Source: Candolleomyces eurysporus (Eukaryota > Basidiomycota > Agaricomycetes > Agaricales > Psathyrellaceae). Taken from it: a DNA stretch of 64,000 bases. The stretch spans positions 1 to 64,000 of the forward strand of contig JANBPK010000875.1 of assembly GCA_027579435.1 (NCBI GenBank), given 5' to 3'. Shown piece by piece: positions 11,966 through 24,139 of this stretch. The position numbers and the translations under genes were made by a program. Below the pieces are notes generated by a model. That model did not search any database. It had not been told where the DNA came from and saw only the letters and a list, made by a program, of their open reading frames with translations. Every line of letters starts with the position of its first letter. The stretch's first letter is position 1.

Positions 11966-13020
11966 GAATGGGAAGCCACCCCTCCTCCCTCCTCCACCCA
12001 TACCGCCCCTGCCTGTAAACCCCTCCATTGAACTGCGTAAACAGCTCTGTCGGGTCCATATGGGCCATCCCATGTATCCTGCCCATCATATCATCCCCGA
12101 AACCATCTGCGTCCTCATGCATATCGTAGCAGTGCCGCTTCCAGGAAGCATCCACCTACAAGACGAGCTTGAACTGCTCTTCATCGCCTCCCTGGGATTG
12201 GAGAAGTGAGTGAGTGAGTGAGGAGGGGAAAAGGAGGAATGAAAGGTCACCTTATCGGGATGGTGCTTGGTGCTTAAAACTCTCTCTTTGGTAGGCCTTC
12301 TTGATCTCAACCTCCGAACATTCCTTGTGCATGCCTAGAATCTTATAGTAATCTTTGGTTTTGCTCCTCTTCAATGCCACTTTGGCCTTCCCGAGTTCCG
12401 CCCTGAGAGCTTGTACGTCAGTGTCAGTCGCGCTTTCCTCTGCACTTGCCTCCCTAATCGCACTCTTGAAGTCGCCGATAGTTGCATCGCACTTTTCGAG
12501 GTTGAGGTAGATCTGGGCACGGGTATTGAGAGCCTTGAACGGACAAGGCAAGAGCTCCAACGATTCATTGGAAGCCTCGAGAGCTTTCTCGTTTTTCTTC
12601 AACTAGACTCCAATCAGTCAAACATCAAAAACCTAGAATCGACGAACCGCACCTTGAGCAACGCCGTAGCCTTATTGCTCAACGACGTAGCCATAATCTG
12701 CCCACCCTTTCCTTCCTCCTCACTCGCCCTGTTCTTTTCTAGGGCCTTGCCATATCTCTCCACCGCCTCCTCCCACCAATTCTGCTTGAACGCAACATTC
12801 CCCTCCTCCTTGAGCCTCTCCACCTCCTTCACGCGGTTCCTCAATTTCTGCGCTAGCTCATGCCCAGGATCCAGCTGCAACGCCCGCACAATATGCTGCA
12901 ATGCCGTCGACATCTTTCCACCCAAAAACAGCGCCAGCCCACACAGCACCAGATCATCAGGCGAGTTGGGATTAATTCACAGCGCCTCGTTTGCAGCGAT
13001 CCCAGCAGCGTCCCAGGGTG
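11966..13020 (-). pseudogene. DnaJ/TPR co-chaperone pseudogene (5'-truncated)
   Basis: Compared with the intact gene at 37773-39723, this copy keeps the last three exons. The TPR exon is recognisable (ALQHIVRALQLDPGHE, VERLKEEGNVAFKQN), as is the J-domain exon (LKRSKTKDYYKILGMHKE). A 7-base insertion at about 12261-12275 breaks the frame exactly at the His-Pro-Asp motif that activates Hsp70, and the Gly-Met repeat at the C-terminus has collapsed and shifted frame. The 5' part of the gene, including the N-terminal TPRs and start, is absent. The break lies just after gatcccagcagcgtccca, the same point as in the copy at 33600. Confidence 0.85.
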
Positions 13021-13199
13021 TGCATTTTCTGATTCCACAGCCGGGTTTTAATACAAATGCATACGAGACTATAATGGTGAACTCACGAAAATTAAGAGAT
13101 AAGAACAAAGGGGGATGGTGATGGAACAGCGGATGTGGTCGTTTAAAAAAGTTGCGCGTCTGATCCGATTATGTTCAAGCTCTGACAGCGTCACGCCTG
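13021..13199. other. Inter-cassette spacer, left part
   Basis: This matches 4956-5116 and 33665-33830. It stops at cacgcctg (13199), where the composite insertion begins. The right part of the same spacer resumes at 29201. Confidence 0.6.
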
Positions 13200-13472
13200 G
13201 AGCCTCAACAAGATAGCTAGGTTGGTGATCTCGGCGGTCGGAGGAGAAAAGGAGGAATCAATAATACATGTGGGACGGCCCAGAACACCATCATGGCCAG
13301 CCGGCGCCAGAGAGGCAAGCCAGCCTAGCCATGCGAAGGCGCTGGATGGCGGGAGGCTGTGGTGGGCGTCGAAAAACCCTGAAATGAGAGCTGGACTGAG
13401 TCCAGCATGCAAGAGAGACAAGAGTCGACGAAAAGAATACTTTCTTTTTGTCGAAAGGAGAAGGGACGCGTT

Positions 13473-13498
13473 GTTTGGTCACCTTGTGGTGACCAAAC
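13473..13498. repeat. Perfect 11-bp inverted repeat
   Basis: The arms gtttggtcacc and ggtgaccaaac are separated by ttgt and lie about 270 bases inside the left end of the composite insertion. The repeat could be part of the DIRS terminal architecture or a chance hairpin. Confidence 0.6.
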
Positions 13499-14599
13499 AG
13501 GGATTCGAGTTGTTGCGTAGATTAGTTATAGTAGAGCGTAGCGTACGGCCCGACGAATCATATGACAAGTTAGCCTCGAGTGATCTCTGATGCGCGCATG
13601 TTTGCGCTTGTGTGCATGTGCCTCGTCCCCAAGTGCTTGCGCGCTTGATTTCTCTCCTCCATCCTTTGCTCCTGTTCCACCTCATAGAACAGTAGCATAT
13701 ACCTGTCGAGATCACGCATTTTGTCTTCTTTTTCTGAGTACTTCCCTCTCTCATCGCTCTCAGCTTCTCTTCTTGCCTCGAGATGACAAATCGCTCCAAG
13801 ACGCATACAAACCCCGGGAGGGTGGCCGAGATCTCGTCCATGAGCCGGACTGCAAAGATCGCTGAGAATCTGGCGATTACAGCCAGGAACGGTATCAAGA
13901 AGGTCATACGCAGTCTCAAGGCCAAGGGCGTGTCCCCTGCAGATCTCGCCAAGTACATGGAAGGCCTTGAGCCTAAGGTAAACCCAGACTTGGACGTCGA
14001 ATCCCTCATCTCCCTTCCAGAAGAGGAAAACCTGCCTGCCACCTCTGACCCCGCTGCCGACTTCAGGCAGATGGTCGGTGAGTTTACCTCGGCTATCCAA
14101 TCCTCCCTGAAGAGGCCTGTTTCCCCATCCAGAGAGCTAGAGTCCACCCTCGCCAAGAAGCTCAAGTCTGCGTGCTGACCCAAGCTCAACCTAGATGTCT
14201 CTCAGGCCCTCGACCCTGTTGTGGCCAAGGAGGTTGACATGCTCGACCATGCCGGGTTCTACTCCCACCTCGGCCTCTTCACGAGAGAGGCCATTGACTT
14301 CATCAGTTTCAATGCGAATCTGATCAAGACAGTCAGGGCGACGATTGATGTGGACAGGAAGGTGACCACCATCAGGGTCATCGACGCCAACCATAAACAA
14401 ATCCCCAAGGAGCACCTTCTCTCCCACAGGGACTGGTACGGCGCATCCACCGCTCAGCTGGTCTGGGCACAGAATGTCAGGAAGGACGACCTCTGGGCGA
14501 AATGGCTCTTCGCCCACTTCATGTTGAAGTGATTGAGAACGGCGAGACTACTAACACACACTACCTAACACCTACACCAACTCTAAGTCGAGCTGTGCA

Positions 14600-15110
14600 A
14601 GGTAAGCAGTATGTATAGACCTTTGTAGTCGTGCTGCACCAAATCGGGGGTGCGAGTATGGGGGGTAGTGTAGAGTATTAAGAATTTACTAATTCTCTCT
14701 CTTGTGCACACTAATTCCAAGTAATTGAGGAGCACTCAATGATCACACAGTTAACCCTAAGGTTACTTCTTTATAGCTTTGATCTTTCCTTTAACTTAGT
14801 ATCACGCCGCGTGAGATAAAAGTCACAAATCCAGTCGATTGCAAACGCAAAGTAAAACACAAATAAAACAGCAGTAATTCTCTGGGGAAAAACTATGCTA
14901 AGAGAGTCCAATATATATACTATCTGGAGCCGCGCGATCACCGGAGCATGGTAAATAGGTGTACACGAGATTTATAAATAAAAGAGTCCAGGCCCCAGCT
15001 AGAGAGAGAGATAAAAAGATAAAAAGAGGGTATTGGATACGCCAAGGCGCCACCGCGCCACTCCTGCGCTCGCGCCGTGACTATTAATAGAGCCTTGTTG
15101 CCTTTTCTAG
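14600..15110. other. Non-coding tract within the gag region
   Basis: About 510 AT-rich bases lie between two gag-like blocks, with a good donor (gtaagc) at the start and a polypyrimidine-tttctag acceptor at the end. This could be an unusually long intron or a nested non-autonomous insertion; I see no terminal repeats. Confidence 0.35.
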
Positions 15111-15240
15111 TATGCCGAGCAGGATGCCAAAGTTGATCGAGGGTGGTCGGTCTACGGTTATTCCAACCGCCGCCTTGGTGAACCTTTGCTCAAGCTGCGT
15201 GAGGAGGAGTCGGACCTCCGCCAATTGAATGGATTTATCT

Positions 15241-15830
15241 TGGCAAGTCCCTTGTGACCGCCCTCTGGGTTATCTCTTTCTGTGAACGACTTCCTTTCAG
15301 AGTACTTTTGAGCTCCTTTCTCGTGCCGCGCCAGCCATCATGCTGTCTGATGTGCCGGAACCTTGCCGCGCATCTCTTTATGTGCTTAGGGACTTGCCCT
15401 ACTGCTCCAGCACTGAATATACTCGATTAATGTGAGGCCGCGCAAGAGGGTAGGTACCTTTAGTGCCTAGGAAACCACCTCTATTGCTTTAGTAGTGAAA
15501 TTGAGCCTTTCAGCTGCAGGGTAGGCCGTTTGATCTGAAGCGGCGCCAACCGGCTAGCTTACTAAACCCTAATCTCGGGTATATGGCGGGCATGCCTCTA
15601 AGTCGGCAGTCCTTGAGCAGACTCCAACTCTCGTGAACCCAAGAGCAGTGTACTCTTTAGTTATCCTTCGCACCGCGCGAGTTATCTCAATATTGGAAGG
15701 GTTTCATAGTGTAGAAATTAAATAGACACGACTGTTAATTGAATTGTGAACGATATTCAATAAAAAGGGTATTTATTCGCGAAAAAGCGAACACGGTTGT
15801 ATCAATGTGGTGCTTGAGCACGTACAGCGC
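15241..15830. other. Second tract interrupting the gag region
   Basis: This lies between the gag-like blocks at 15111-15240 and 15840 onward. Weak protein-like stretches (for example around 15300-15430) change frame repeatedly. The last ~150 bases are AT-rich. I see no recognisable element ends. Confidence 0.3.
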
Positions 15831-16383
15831 TCAAGGTGCCGACTATGACTTCACCTGCATCCTCCTAGTCGACATCACCATGAGGAAGAAGTACCACCTC
15901 CAGCCGTTCATGTTCAAGCCTGGCATGCACAAAGATCTCCTCAACGACATCCGCCAAGAGTACAGACTCACCCAGGACAAGTGGACTTATGTCCATGAAA
16001 AACTCGGCATCATCCCTGACTCCACCTTAGTCCCTCCCTCCTACCCTCCCGGCTCTCTCCCCTCTCAGTTTCCTTCCCAACCTTCCTTTCAAGCCCCCCA
16101 ACTCCCCCAGCCCTACCCTGCCTACCCTTCCTACCAACTTCCCCAATCCCTTCCCTCCTTTCGGTCCCTCCTTTCGGTCCCCAGCCCTTTCACTACTTTC
16201 CCTACCCCCAATCCCATCCTCCCTATCATCAATCCCAACCCTCCTCTCACTCCTTTCCCATTCCCTCTCACTCCTCCTCTTCCAACACCACCAGGACTTG
16301 CGTGTTATGGGCCGTCGCATTGCGCAGCATATTCTGAGGACTCAAGGGGGGTTCATGACCCTTGGAAAGTGCTCTTGTATTTT

Positions 16384-16542
16384 CTACTCTAAAATCATAA
16401 ATATAATAAAATTCATTATGCTCAAACTGAACCTTCAGTGTTTGAAATGCAACTGAAATACTTGCACATAGCAGGGTTTGAACACAGAGCTACAGACATA
16501 GTCACATGATATACAAGTCACTGGGTCTTATAAGCTGGTATT
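16384..16542 (-). mobile_element. Candidate tRNA-derived SINE fragment
   Basis: On the minus strand there is an A-box-like stretch (agacccagtga) and, about 32 bases on, a B-box-like stretch (gtgttcaaaccctgc). That is the spacing of a tRNA-type pol III promoter. An AT-rich 3' end follows. The CACTA element is inserted at its 5' edge, so the rest of its head would lie at 24548 onward. The boxes deviate from consensus and no second copy is in the window. Confidence 0.3.
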
Positions 16543-16881
16543 CACTGCGTTCCGCGGGAAATTCCGTTTCAGAGGCAATCCGGTGAAAGGTTAGGTTTCG
16601 CGCACCTTGCCCTCAAAATGAAACATGTGGAACCCCTCGAGAGCTTAGCTGAGAACAACCACACTTTCGCCGCAAAGGCAAGTTGTAGAAATACGAGATA
16701 TCTTTCCTGTAATAAATATTTGGAATATGGGCTTGTCTCACGGGTAATCCAACTTTCGAACTCGAGTTTTTTAGTGGAAAGATCATGTTTCATCGGGTTT
16801 GAGACAACGGTGAAAATCGAGTAATACCAGAAAATAATTTACATTCCTTCTTCTTGCTCCATCAGTACCCTCCTCTCTGCG

Positions 16882-18533
16882 ATGGATGGTACAGCTGACG
16901 ACGAGAACACTCAAGGAGGTGGTACTCTGCCAGTAACCCCGCAACACTACCCTGGGCATCTAAATCCTGTTCCTTTCAGCATGCAAGCTGCATACCAACA
17001 GGCAGCTGCGGCTGCGTTTGGCCTTCAAGGTGGCTTCAACGGACTCATGCCACCGTCAGATCCTAGGCTTTCTACCTTTCCCCCGGCTCAAATGGGAACG
17101 GTTCCCCCCTTCAACTTTTCCCATGGACTCCCAACGCCCGGTGAAACACCTGGTAGCCGAGGGAAACGCCCGCGAGTGGACCATGGAGACGGGATTTTCA
17201 ATACAGATGCGGCCGATGGGGCAGGCGACGGTGAATTGCTGGAACGGTTTCAGAAGTTGCACGAGGACCATGATGTGCTGCGGCAAAGGGTTGATGCCTT
17301 GGAAGCTGCTCTCAGTGCTGGTGAGCGAGAGACAGTGACTAGCACTGAGGATACGGCATCGAAGCGAATTCCGGAACTAGAGGTGAGCAACAAATATAAT
17401 GTTTAGATCGCTGCTGCAAAGAAACTAAAACTCTCACTGTGTTTAGCAACTCGGTCACGAGTATGCTTTCCAGCTGATGGGTGTGACCAAAAAGCGCAGC
17501 CCCACCAGTAATACGAGTACAGCGCTAGACTCAGTGGAAGCTCCAGAGATGGCACCTGTGTCACACCTAGACTACATACTCCCTGACTCTGGGGGTTATT
17601 TAGCCGGCAATCCCGAGTTGAAGATCCCGAACTGGGAAGTTCCCAGTCCCAACTCCAATACCGACAATGTCAAGTTCCAACAGGCGATTTTGCAACTGAT
17701 TAAAAACAATAACAAGGTAAGTACCAGTGTGACTGAATCAATCGGGTGTCGAAAAAGGCTCACCTTTTATCGAACAGGCAACAGTTGAGGAACGTGGGTG
17801 GTCCGACGATGTCATAATGCAACGTGTTAAGAGTGCCTTCAAGACGTTCATCGGTCACTACAAAAAGCAAACCAACGCCAACGCACGCGAGAAGGCTCAG
17901 ATTAAGGGTCTGCGAGCCAAGATGCAAGCTCGACAAAAANACAAAGTTTGAGCGACGGGCAAGTGCGTTTGCTGAGTTTGAGAAACGTCACGGCAAAGAG
18001 GCCACACAGGGTTACCAACAGCTCATTCAAAAAGGAGCAATGTCATCAGACAACGAGACACCCGGTGAAGCAGAAAAAGATGCCTGGATGTCCAAGGCAG
18101 CAGAGTTGCGTGGAACGGGTAATATAAGTGTTTGGGAGACCCACCGTCTCTTGTGGCGCGATGTCAAAGTGAGTTGATAATTTGTAAATGCCGTTTAGCT
18201 GCTGATACGTCTCAGCTTGTTAAATTTTACTACGCTCTGGATAGGATCGCATTCGAAGATCTAAAAGCTACTGTTAACAGTCAGCGATTCCATGGGTTTA
18301 AAGAAAATGACAACGAAAACGCACCAAAGCGCACTGCCAAGAATTGGAAACTGTACGATTGTATGGTTAGCAAGCGCTGGGCAAAAGCGAACCACGACAA
18401 CACACCAACAATTCCTAACCCACTTGGGTATTCCGGTGATCTTAGTATCGATGATGGCGAGCTATTTCCCGCAGACCACGATGAAATCAAGCTTCTTGAA
18501 AGCTACTATGGAGACGACGAAATGGAGGATTAA
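16882..18533 (+). CDS. CACTA accessory protein, unknown function
   Basis: Four exons fit well: 16882-17382, 17447-17716, 17778-18168 and 18216-18533, each bounded by GT-AG with good donors (gtgagc, gtaagt, gtgagt). The N-terminal part is low-complexity and Gln/Ala/Pro-rich, with a basic patch SRGKRPR. It is followed by a predicted short coiled coil (LLERFQKLHEDHDVLRQRVD). The middle exon is rich in Lys/Arg/Glu and helix-like, and the C-terminus is acidic (ESYYGDDEMED). Position inside the transposon and the basic/helical make-up suggest a DNA-binding accessory protein like the second product of plant CACTA elements, but that is inference. A single N at about 17940 falls inside exon 3. Confidence 0.6.
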
Positions 18534-18689
18534 TGAAGCTGCATCGGTTATTAGTAGTCTCTATCATACGAGCTGAAATAGAAATCTCACATTGACGCTT
18601 AACGTTGCCACACATGGAGCATTGTTAATCACAACTCGGTGAGTAGCAACATGGCATTTGATGTACTGTAGAGGAAGGAGGGGTGGTGG

Positions 18690-21600
18690 TTGAGGGTCAT
18701 TGGCTGGCACTGTCTCGTCTGGGTACCAGAGCTGAACCCCAAGTTGCTGGCTGGGTTACAGAATTAGTACCAGTGGTTGACACGGTGATGAACGGAACTT
18801 ACAATGACGCCCATACTGACCCAGCGAGGTCAAGGTTTAACGGTCGCAACCACTTGAAATGCCCAAGAGTGAGCTGAAACAAAGGTGATTGGTCAATATG
18901 TATAATGTCGACCAGTTCGCCCGTCCAGGTATCACCTTGGTCAGAAACAAACACTTGAACAATTGAGTTGTTAATGTGCTGCTTCGACCGCTGTGAAGAG
19001 TGAAAACGACGTCCACTAATGATTGCGTAGTTGAAGAAGAATGCTTTCCTTTCCAGCGGAATGGACCCGACATCTGGATTTAATTCCAGATTTGAGCGCA
19101 GCTTGAGACCAGGGAAAATCCGGGAAACATAAGCCAAGAAAGTACTATACAGATGAGAATTCATGTGCTTCTGCTCAAAGCAAGGGCTGAGCGAGAACGA
19201 AATTCCCTCTGCAAAAAGTCAGCAAAGCAAGCTCCAAGTTTGGAATATCAAGCAGACTTACTGTCCTCCTGGTGCTCGTCAAGCTCCTTTGCTAGAGCTT
19301 GTACCGTTCCACGATCATTGGCTGACGCACTAAACATGTATGTTGCGGCCTCGCTGAACAGTCCTGACTTGTCTTGTCTTGAAGCCTGTGAGATCTGATG
19401 AAGCTAATATGAGAACTAGGAAACTAAAAGTAACACATAACATACCTGTCGAGTGGTGGAAACCGCACGATGGAATTCACGAAAGAAGGTGGCCTCCAGC
19501 TCGCCCCCGCTCTGATTATTTGTTTTATAGCTCTTCAGAACTTTATTCAGACGTTCAAATAAGAACGTCCAAAATCCGTGGAGGGGGCCAAAGTCTCGAA
19601 GGCATTCGGGGGTGTGAATAGCATAGTGGTGGTTTGGGCGAATAACATCGGCACCATAAAGCTAGAAATAAACCGTTCAAAATATGGTAACATCAAAATG
19701 AATTGATAGAAACTCACCGTTACCAGCTCAGAACAGTAAGCGGAGAGCAGCTGCTCAGCCTCGTCAATCTGCTTATCTGAAATCTCTCGCGAAAGAAGAA
19801 GTCGAAGGGCCTGGCACAGCTTCATGAAATTTGCAGGATCGTCAGGGTGAAGACAAGCAGCGAGCTCTTCCTCCTCTTCGGGGTCTACCTCTTTAGCTAC
19901 CCATGCACGTTTCTTCTTTCCAGTTGAAGATTTTGAAGTGCTCGTGGCGGAGGGTGTCGCTGATGTTGGCGAGGGATTCAATGGCATTTGTGCAGCATCT
20001 GAAGCCGCAGGTGCGCCAGACGTTTTCGATTTTTGTGATTTTTGCTTGCGAGCCTCGGCTGCCTTAGCCTTCTTGTCAATCTGTGCCTGAATGGTTGCTG
20101 CACGCTGAGCACAGGCAGCAGCAGGGTCCGGCATGTACGTATGCCATATTTTGGGAATCTAAAGAATCAGTGAGTCAATAGTTGCTCATATAGGTCAACC
20201 AAGTCTACTCACAGCAATCGGTGCAATGACAGTTGCCATTAGCATCCACTGGTCGGCTGTTAGCGAGCCACCAGCTGGAATACCAACCAATGATGGAAGT
20301 CGGCCAAGATACGAGGGCATCTGAAACTAAGCTACATCAGTTATAACATGGCAAAAGAGGTTCATGAAGAAACATACATCTGCAAGAATACCATGGAGCA
20401 TTCGTAGCTCCTTGGTAGGGCATAGGATTTTTCCTTGGACCCAGATGTGGTAAAAATGAGTCTTGACGAGACCTAGAAACCAGACCGCAAGACCAATCAG
20501 ACAAAAAGCAGCACATAAAGCGTTATTTGACCCACCTAATAAGAGATTGTGCATAGGATCGATGATGATACTCCGGACCATATCAAAGTATGGTAGGCGA
20601 GCAAACTCCGACCAACGTGCAGCGTTTGACTTGGTGAAATCTTCTCGAGCCTTTGCTGAAGTGAGATTTGCATAGGTTTTGCCGTGCATTCGGTGCTCAT
20701 AATCATGACGAGGATTGAAACCTGGAAGCACATATAAACGGCGATACAAAGAACTGATTCATACAAACATACCGTTCTTGAGAAACGACTGGGGCTCAGC
20801 CTTCTGTTGCTGCTTAATCCAGCAGCGAGTGCNAAAAAAATGTATGAGAGTGGGAACCAAATCCCCCGAGTTTATGCGCTGCTGGCTTGTCGCAGCAGAT
20901 GCAAAGTAAGATGACTCGGATCAGTCTACCTTCTGGTGTTGAAGGTGTAGCTATGAATGCCCCACTTTCCCATAGACGAATGAGCTCATTCACCAATACA
21001 CGGCAAAATCGCTGACACTCGTCTGGGCTCTGTTCCTTGGGACCAGGCATAATCCCACAGAGAATTAAATTGGCTGTACGATATCTAAAGTTAGATATGA
21101 TTAGATCTTGCACATATTGAGTGACAGTGATAAGCAGAACAAACCGCAGGTGGGGAGACAGGTTGGCAATATTGAACGACATCGGACATGAGGTGTGTGA
21201 TGGTGCGATCTGACTTCGGAGATACAAGAACCTGTAAACCCAAACACCATTAGCCATATGTACCGAGTGAAAAGGCAAGCTTACCAGTCAACTCCTAACG
21301 TCAATCCGATTCGCAACTCACCATTGGGGCCGTTACGATCTTCATTCGAAAAGAAAAGTGTTCCATCGTGTGCTTGGAGCTGGCGTGCAACAGCACCATC
21401 AAAGATGTCGGTGTAATGACCTTTGTATCGAGGAATGGACTGCCAACGATCCATCTCCTCCTCGACCCCGGGAACTGCCAGAATCATAGCGAGCTGAGAC
21501 TCAATGCTCATATAGGGGAACTGAAGAACAGGTGAACGAGTCTCTTGGGAGGATGACGCAGGCTTGAAAATGGTTGTACTGCAGAGGATGCATGAGGATG

Positions 21601-22660
21601 GAGTGCTCTTCCTGTTGGGGTATACCTCGAGGCAAGTTGGACATATTGGCAAGAGATGTATGGTGGGTTCGACGTTGAGCTTGCTCATGATGCGAGGGAG
21701 AGTGGTGACGGGGGCTGTTGAGAACATTACTCCATAGGATTTGAGGATAAGGAGGACGACATTTATGAGAGCGGTACAAGCGCGGAAGGGGAGGTGGAAC
21801 TGGACATGAAGCCATGTTACGAGAAGGTAGAGGAGGTGAATACCAGGTGGGACATTGACATCGGTATGCTGCTCGCTCCGGCTGATAACTGGAACGAGGA
21901 AGGGGTCAGGCGAGTTCTCCTGTGCTTTGAAAACAGGGACTCCTTGTGCAACTGGAGGGTGAGGAGGCTTGGGAGAGTTGGCGGCAGGGGAGCCTGAGAC
22001 GGTGGTGGCTGGGTTGGGACTCGAGGGTGCCAGAGGGTTAATAAATGTTTGACGATGTGGTATTTCTTCGTGGTCCTCTTGAGAATCCTCTGCAGGATCC
22101 TCCCAGTTATCATCGATCACTGGCTCGAAGACCTCTTCTACCGGTAAGACTGTTGATGCGTTCAGATCGTCCGCAGTGCCCTGCGCTGGGAGTGTTCTGA
22201 GGCTGGCTGGCTGGGGCGAGCATAGGAGATACGATGCAAATCCACCGCAATCAGGGGGTGCATCATCTGCCAGCGATGGAGGTGTGCCAGAGGCGGCAGG
22301 AGGAGTGGCTGAAGCGATGAGTAAGGCCGCTGAGCGGGTGGATGAGGTTGAAGGCGTGTTCGATTGCATGGTTGGTGACTCGGGAGGAGCAGGTCTTTGA
22401 CCCTGCTGATGGGCTCTGTACCGAGCCTGTTCCAACTGGGCCTTCTCCTGCTTCAGATGGCGCCGATGCTCCTCTTGGGTGACATGCTTAATGCCACCAC
22501 AGCGCGCGCACTCGCAAGGAACATTCCGACGGTTGGGTTGCTTCGCAGTCTTAGCCTGGCTCACAACGGTTAGCACAACAATTATATCGTGTCTGAAAGA
22601 GTACGGTACACACCATTGGCCCTTAATCCAATAAATCTGCAAAGAAAGAATCACAAGAAG
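18690..22660 (-). CDS. Tnp2-type CACTA transposase
   Basis: This multi-exon minus-strand gene encodes the DDE-family transposase of the element. In order it shows an N-terminal Cys motif (PCECARCGG) followed by a basic helix, a long Pro/Ser-rich linker (22400-21900), a second Cys pair (ICPTCLEVYP), LRIGLTLGVDW, SHTSCPMSFNIANL, NLILCGIMPGPKEQSPDE and CDKPAAHKLGGFGSHSHT. These are followed by LPYFDMVRSIIIDPMHNLLLG, interrupted by an intron, with the Asp-Pro-Met-His-Asn motif typical of tnp2. Next come LVKTHFYHIWVQGKIL, a region with GGSLTADQWMLMATVIAP, a Lys-rich segment (KKAKAAEARKQKSQ) and C-terminal exons at 19600-18800. All blocks are in order. The exact start and last exon are uncertain. 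An N at about 20833 lies next to a poly-A run and breaks one frame. Confidence 0.75.
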
Positions 22661-23391
22661 GTGAGGATAGGTAGGTGCTCAGTCCATGAAAGAACGCACC
22701 TCAGATGCGGAAAAACCGGCCAGTTTCAACGGAAAAACAAGGTCCGGAGTGAGCTAGACCCAAGTCGTAGCCTTGAGACCACTTGAAGTGCTTTTACAAG
22801 AGCCTGCTCGCAAGGTTGAGTTGGGCGAGAGATGTGCTGGCAGCGTCGGATGCAAAAGAAAACGTGGCGCGACAAGCTGCAAGGGTCAGGTGACCGCGCC
22901 AGCCCAACCCCGGCCTTGAGACACCGATCCATACATCCCAAAACTTGAGACCCTTGGAGAGCAATTCTGTGAAGGGGAGGAACGGACTGAAGAAGTGGGG
23001 AAAGAGCCACAAAGTGGTTGTTACCTATATTGACTCAGTCGGAGTTTACGTGGTCCTCATGCCAGATGTCAATCAATCCATCTACTTTTGGACAACGAAA
23101 TCTATGCTTTTCGAGAGAATAGATAGACGCGCTAAGGGAGGTATATACAGGAAATTCATTATGGGAGCTACCCATGCAAGCCTACTACTAGTCAACATAC
23201 AGCTCTATACCCGTGTCAGGTGGCACCGATTCGGCCCTCAAGCGAACTCGCAGGTTGCGTGCTTCTTCCTCAGTCATCGTGGAGGCACAAGGTTTGTGAG
23301 AGCAGGAGTTTGATGGGATGGTCTGCAAGACTTCAGTTGGCCCCCATCGCAAGAGGGTGGCGGCTTTTAAGTCTGCCCAAGAGCCTCGCTG
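22661..23391. other. Internal non-coding tract of the CACTA element
   Basis: This lies between the 5' end of the transposase and the 3' end of the second minus-strand gene. Short ORFs on both strands overlap one another and none resembles a known family. It probably contains the transposase promoter (it lies upstream of a minus-strand gene). Confidence 0.4.
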
Positions 23392-24139
23392 TCAATCTGG
23401 GATTAGTTTCTGTGGTATTGACCTAAACCAGCGGAAGCGTACCGTTACCCCTTCAACCCATTGTTGCAGCAAGCGGTTATTGTCCGCATTGAATGCACGG
23501 CAACGGTACATGCTTATGAGGTCCACAATAGTAGCACGGGGTTGCCAAAACCTGAGGGGATAGGCATCGTGGTAATCGAGCCACCCCGGTCTGTTGCTGG
23601 TGTCGTCGAGAAGCCCCTTCCACTTGTCCAGAGCTACAGTGGGGCTGTGGGCAACGTAGCAAAGGAACCCGCATTCAGGCGGGACATAGACATCAAGGTG
23701 CAGCCTGAATATGGACTCGTTGACGAATATGCCATCGCTGTCCTCAGTACACTGGATGTAGAGCATAGGTCAGACAAATGGACATGGAGAACGTCAGACG
23801 ACTCACCTCTCGTTCTGTGATAGTCACAACGCATTCAACGAGGTCGGGTGTCAAGAAGTCTTCAAAGGTGGGGGCACGAAAATACTCGAAGTGCTTCTTG
23901 GGAGGCGCAAGACCTTGGTCAAGGCAGCGGCCTAGCCAGACTTCCACAGAAAAGACGCGTTCATCGCGACGTAAACGAGCGTCCTCGACCCTCTCCGTGA
24001 TCTGCCTCAGAGACGGCTGCGGCTGTCGTTGAGGTCGAACGATAGGAGGCAGGGGAGGACCGGGACTGAAACGTTTTTGCCGGCGCAATGGCTTGTTGTC
24101 ATCGTTGGAGGATACGCAGCCTGGGGTGGAGGGAGACAT
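23392..24139 (-). CDS. Second CACTA accessory protein, unknown
   Basis: Two exons, 24139-23807 and 23751-23392, are joined by a 55-base intron with a gtgagt donor and a catccag acceptor. The protein begins MSPSTPGCVSSNDDNK, has a Pro/Arg-rich N-terminal third, then RRDERVFSVEVWLGRCLDQG and a C-terminal half rich in Trp and Phe (YPLRFWQPRATIVDLISMY; WVEGVTVRFRWFRSIPQ) ending at LIPD. I recognise no domain. It lies wholly inside the transposon and close to its right end, so it is probably element-encoded. Confidence 0.5.

Larger units (their letters stand above)
13783..16380 (+). pseudogene. DIRS-like gag-like ORF, broken
   Basis: The first block runs from 13783 to a TGA at 14176-14178 and continues in the same frame at 14221-14532 (TVRATIDVDRKVTTIRVID). 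Further blocks are recognisable at 15111-15240 (VDRGWSVYGYSNRRLGEPLL) and 15840-16020 (YDFTCILLVDITMRKKYHL), followed by a proline-rich stretch and a possible Cys-rich motif near 16290. The blocks read as one capsid-like protein cut by a stop, a frameshift near 14520 and two non-coding tracts. One tract begins caag/gtaagc at about 14600 and ends tttctag at 15110, so it may be a real intron. Family assignment rests on the RT and recombinase downstream. Confidence 0.5.

Noticed and set aside
12411..13121. Plus-strand ORF of 236 codons opposite the DnaJ pseudogene
   Set aside because: Antisense of the TPR and J-domain exons, similar shadows occur over the intact gene.
13479..14189. Long minus-strand ORF (236 codons)
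   Set aside because: It lies opposite the gag-like ORF, whose blocks continue downstream in order; the minus-strand frame has no domain and no continuation.
16027..16320. Minus-strand Arg/Gly/Glu-rich ORF
   Set aside because: Antisense of the proline-rich gag linker; no independent support.
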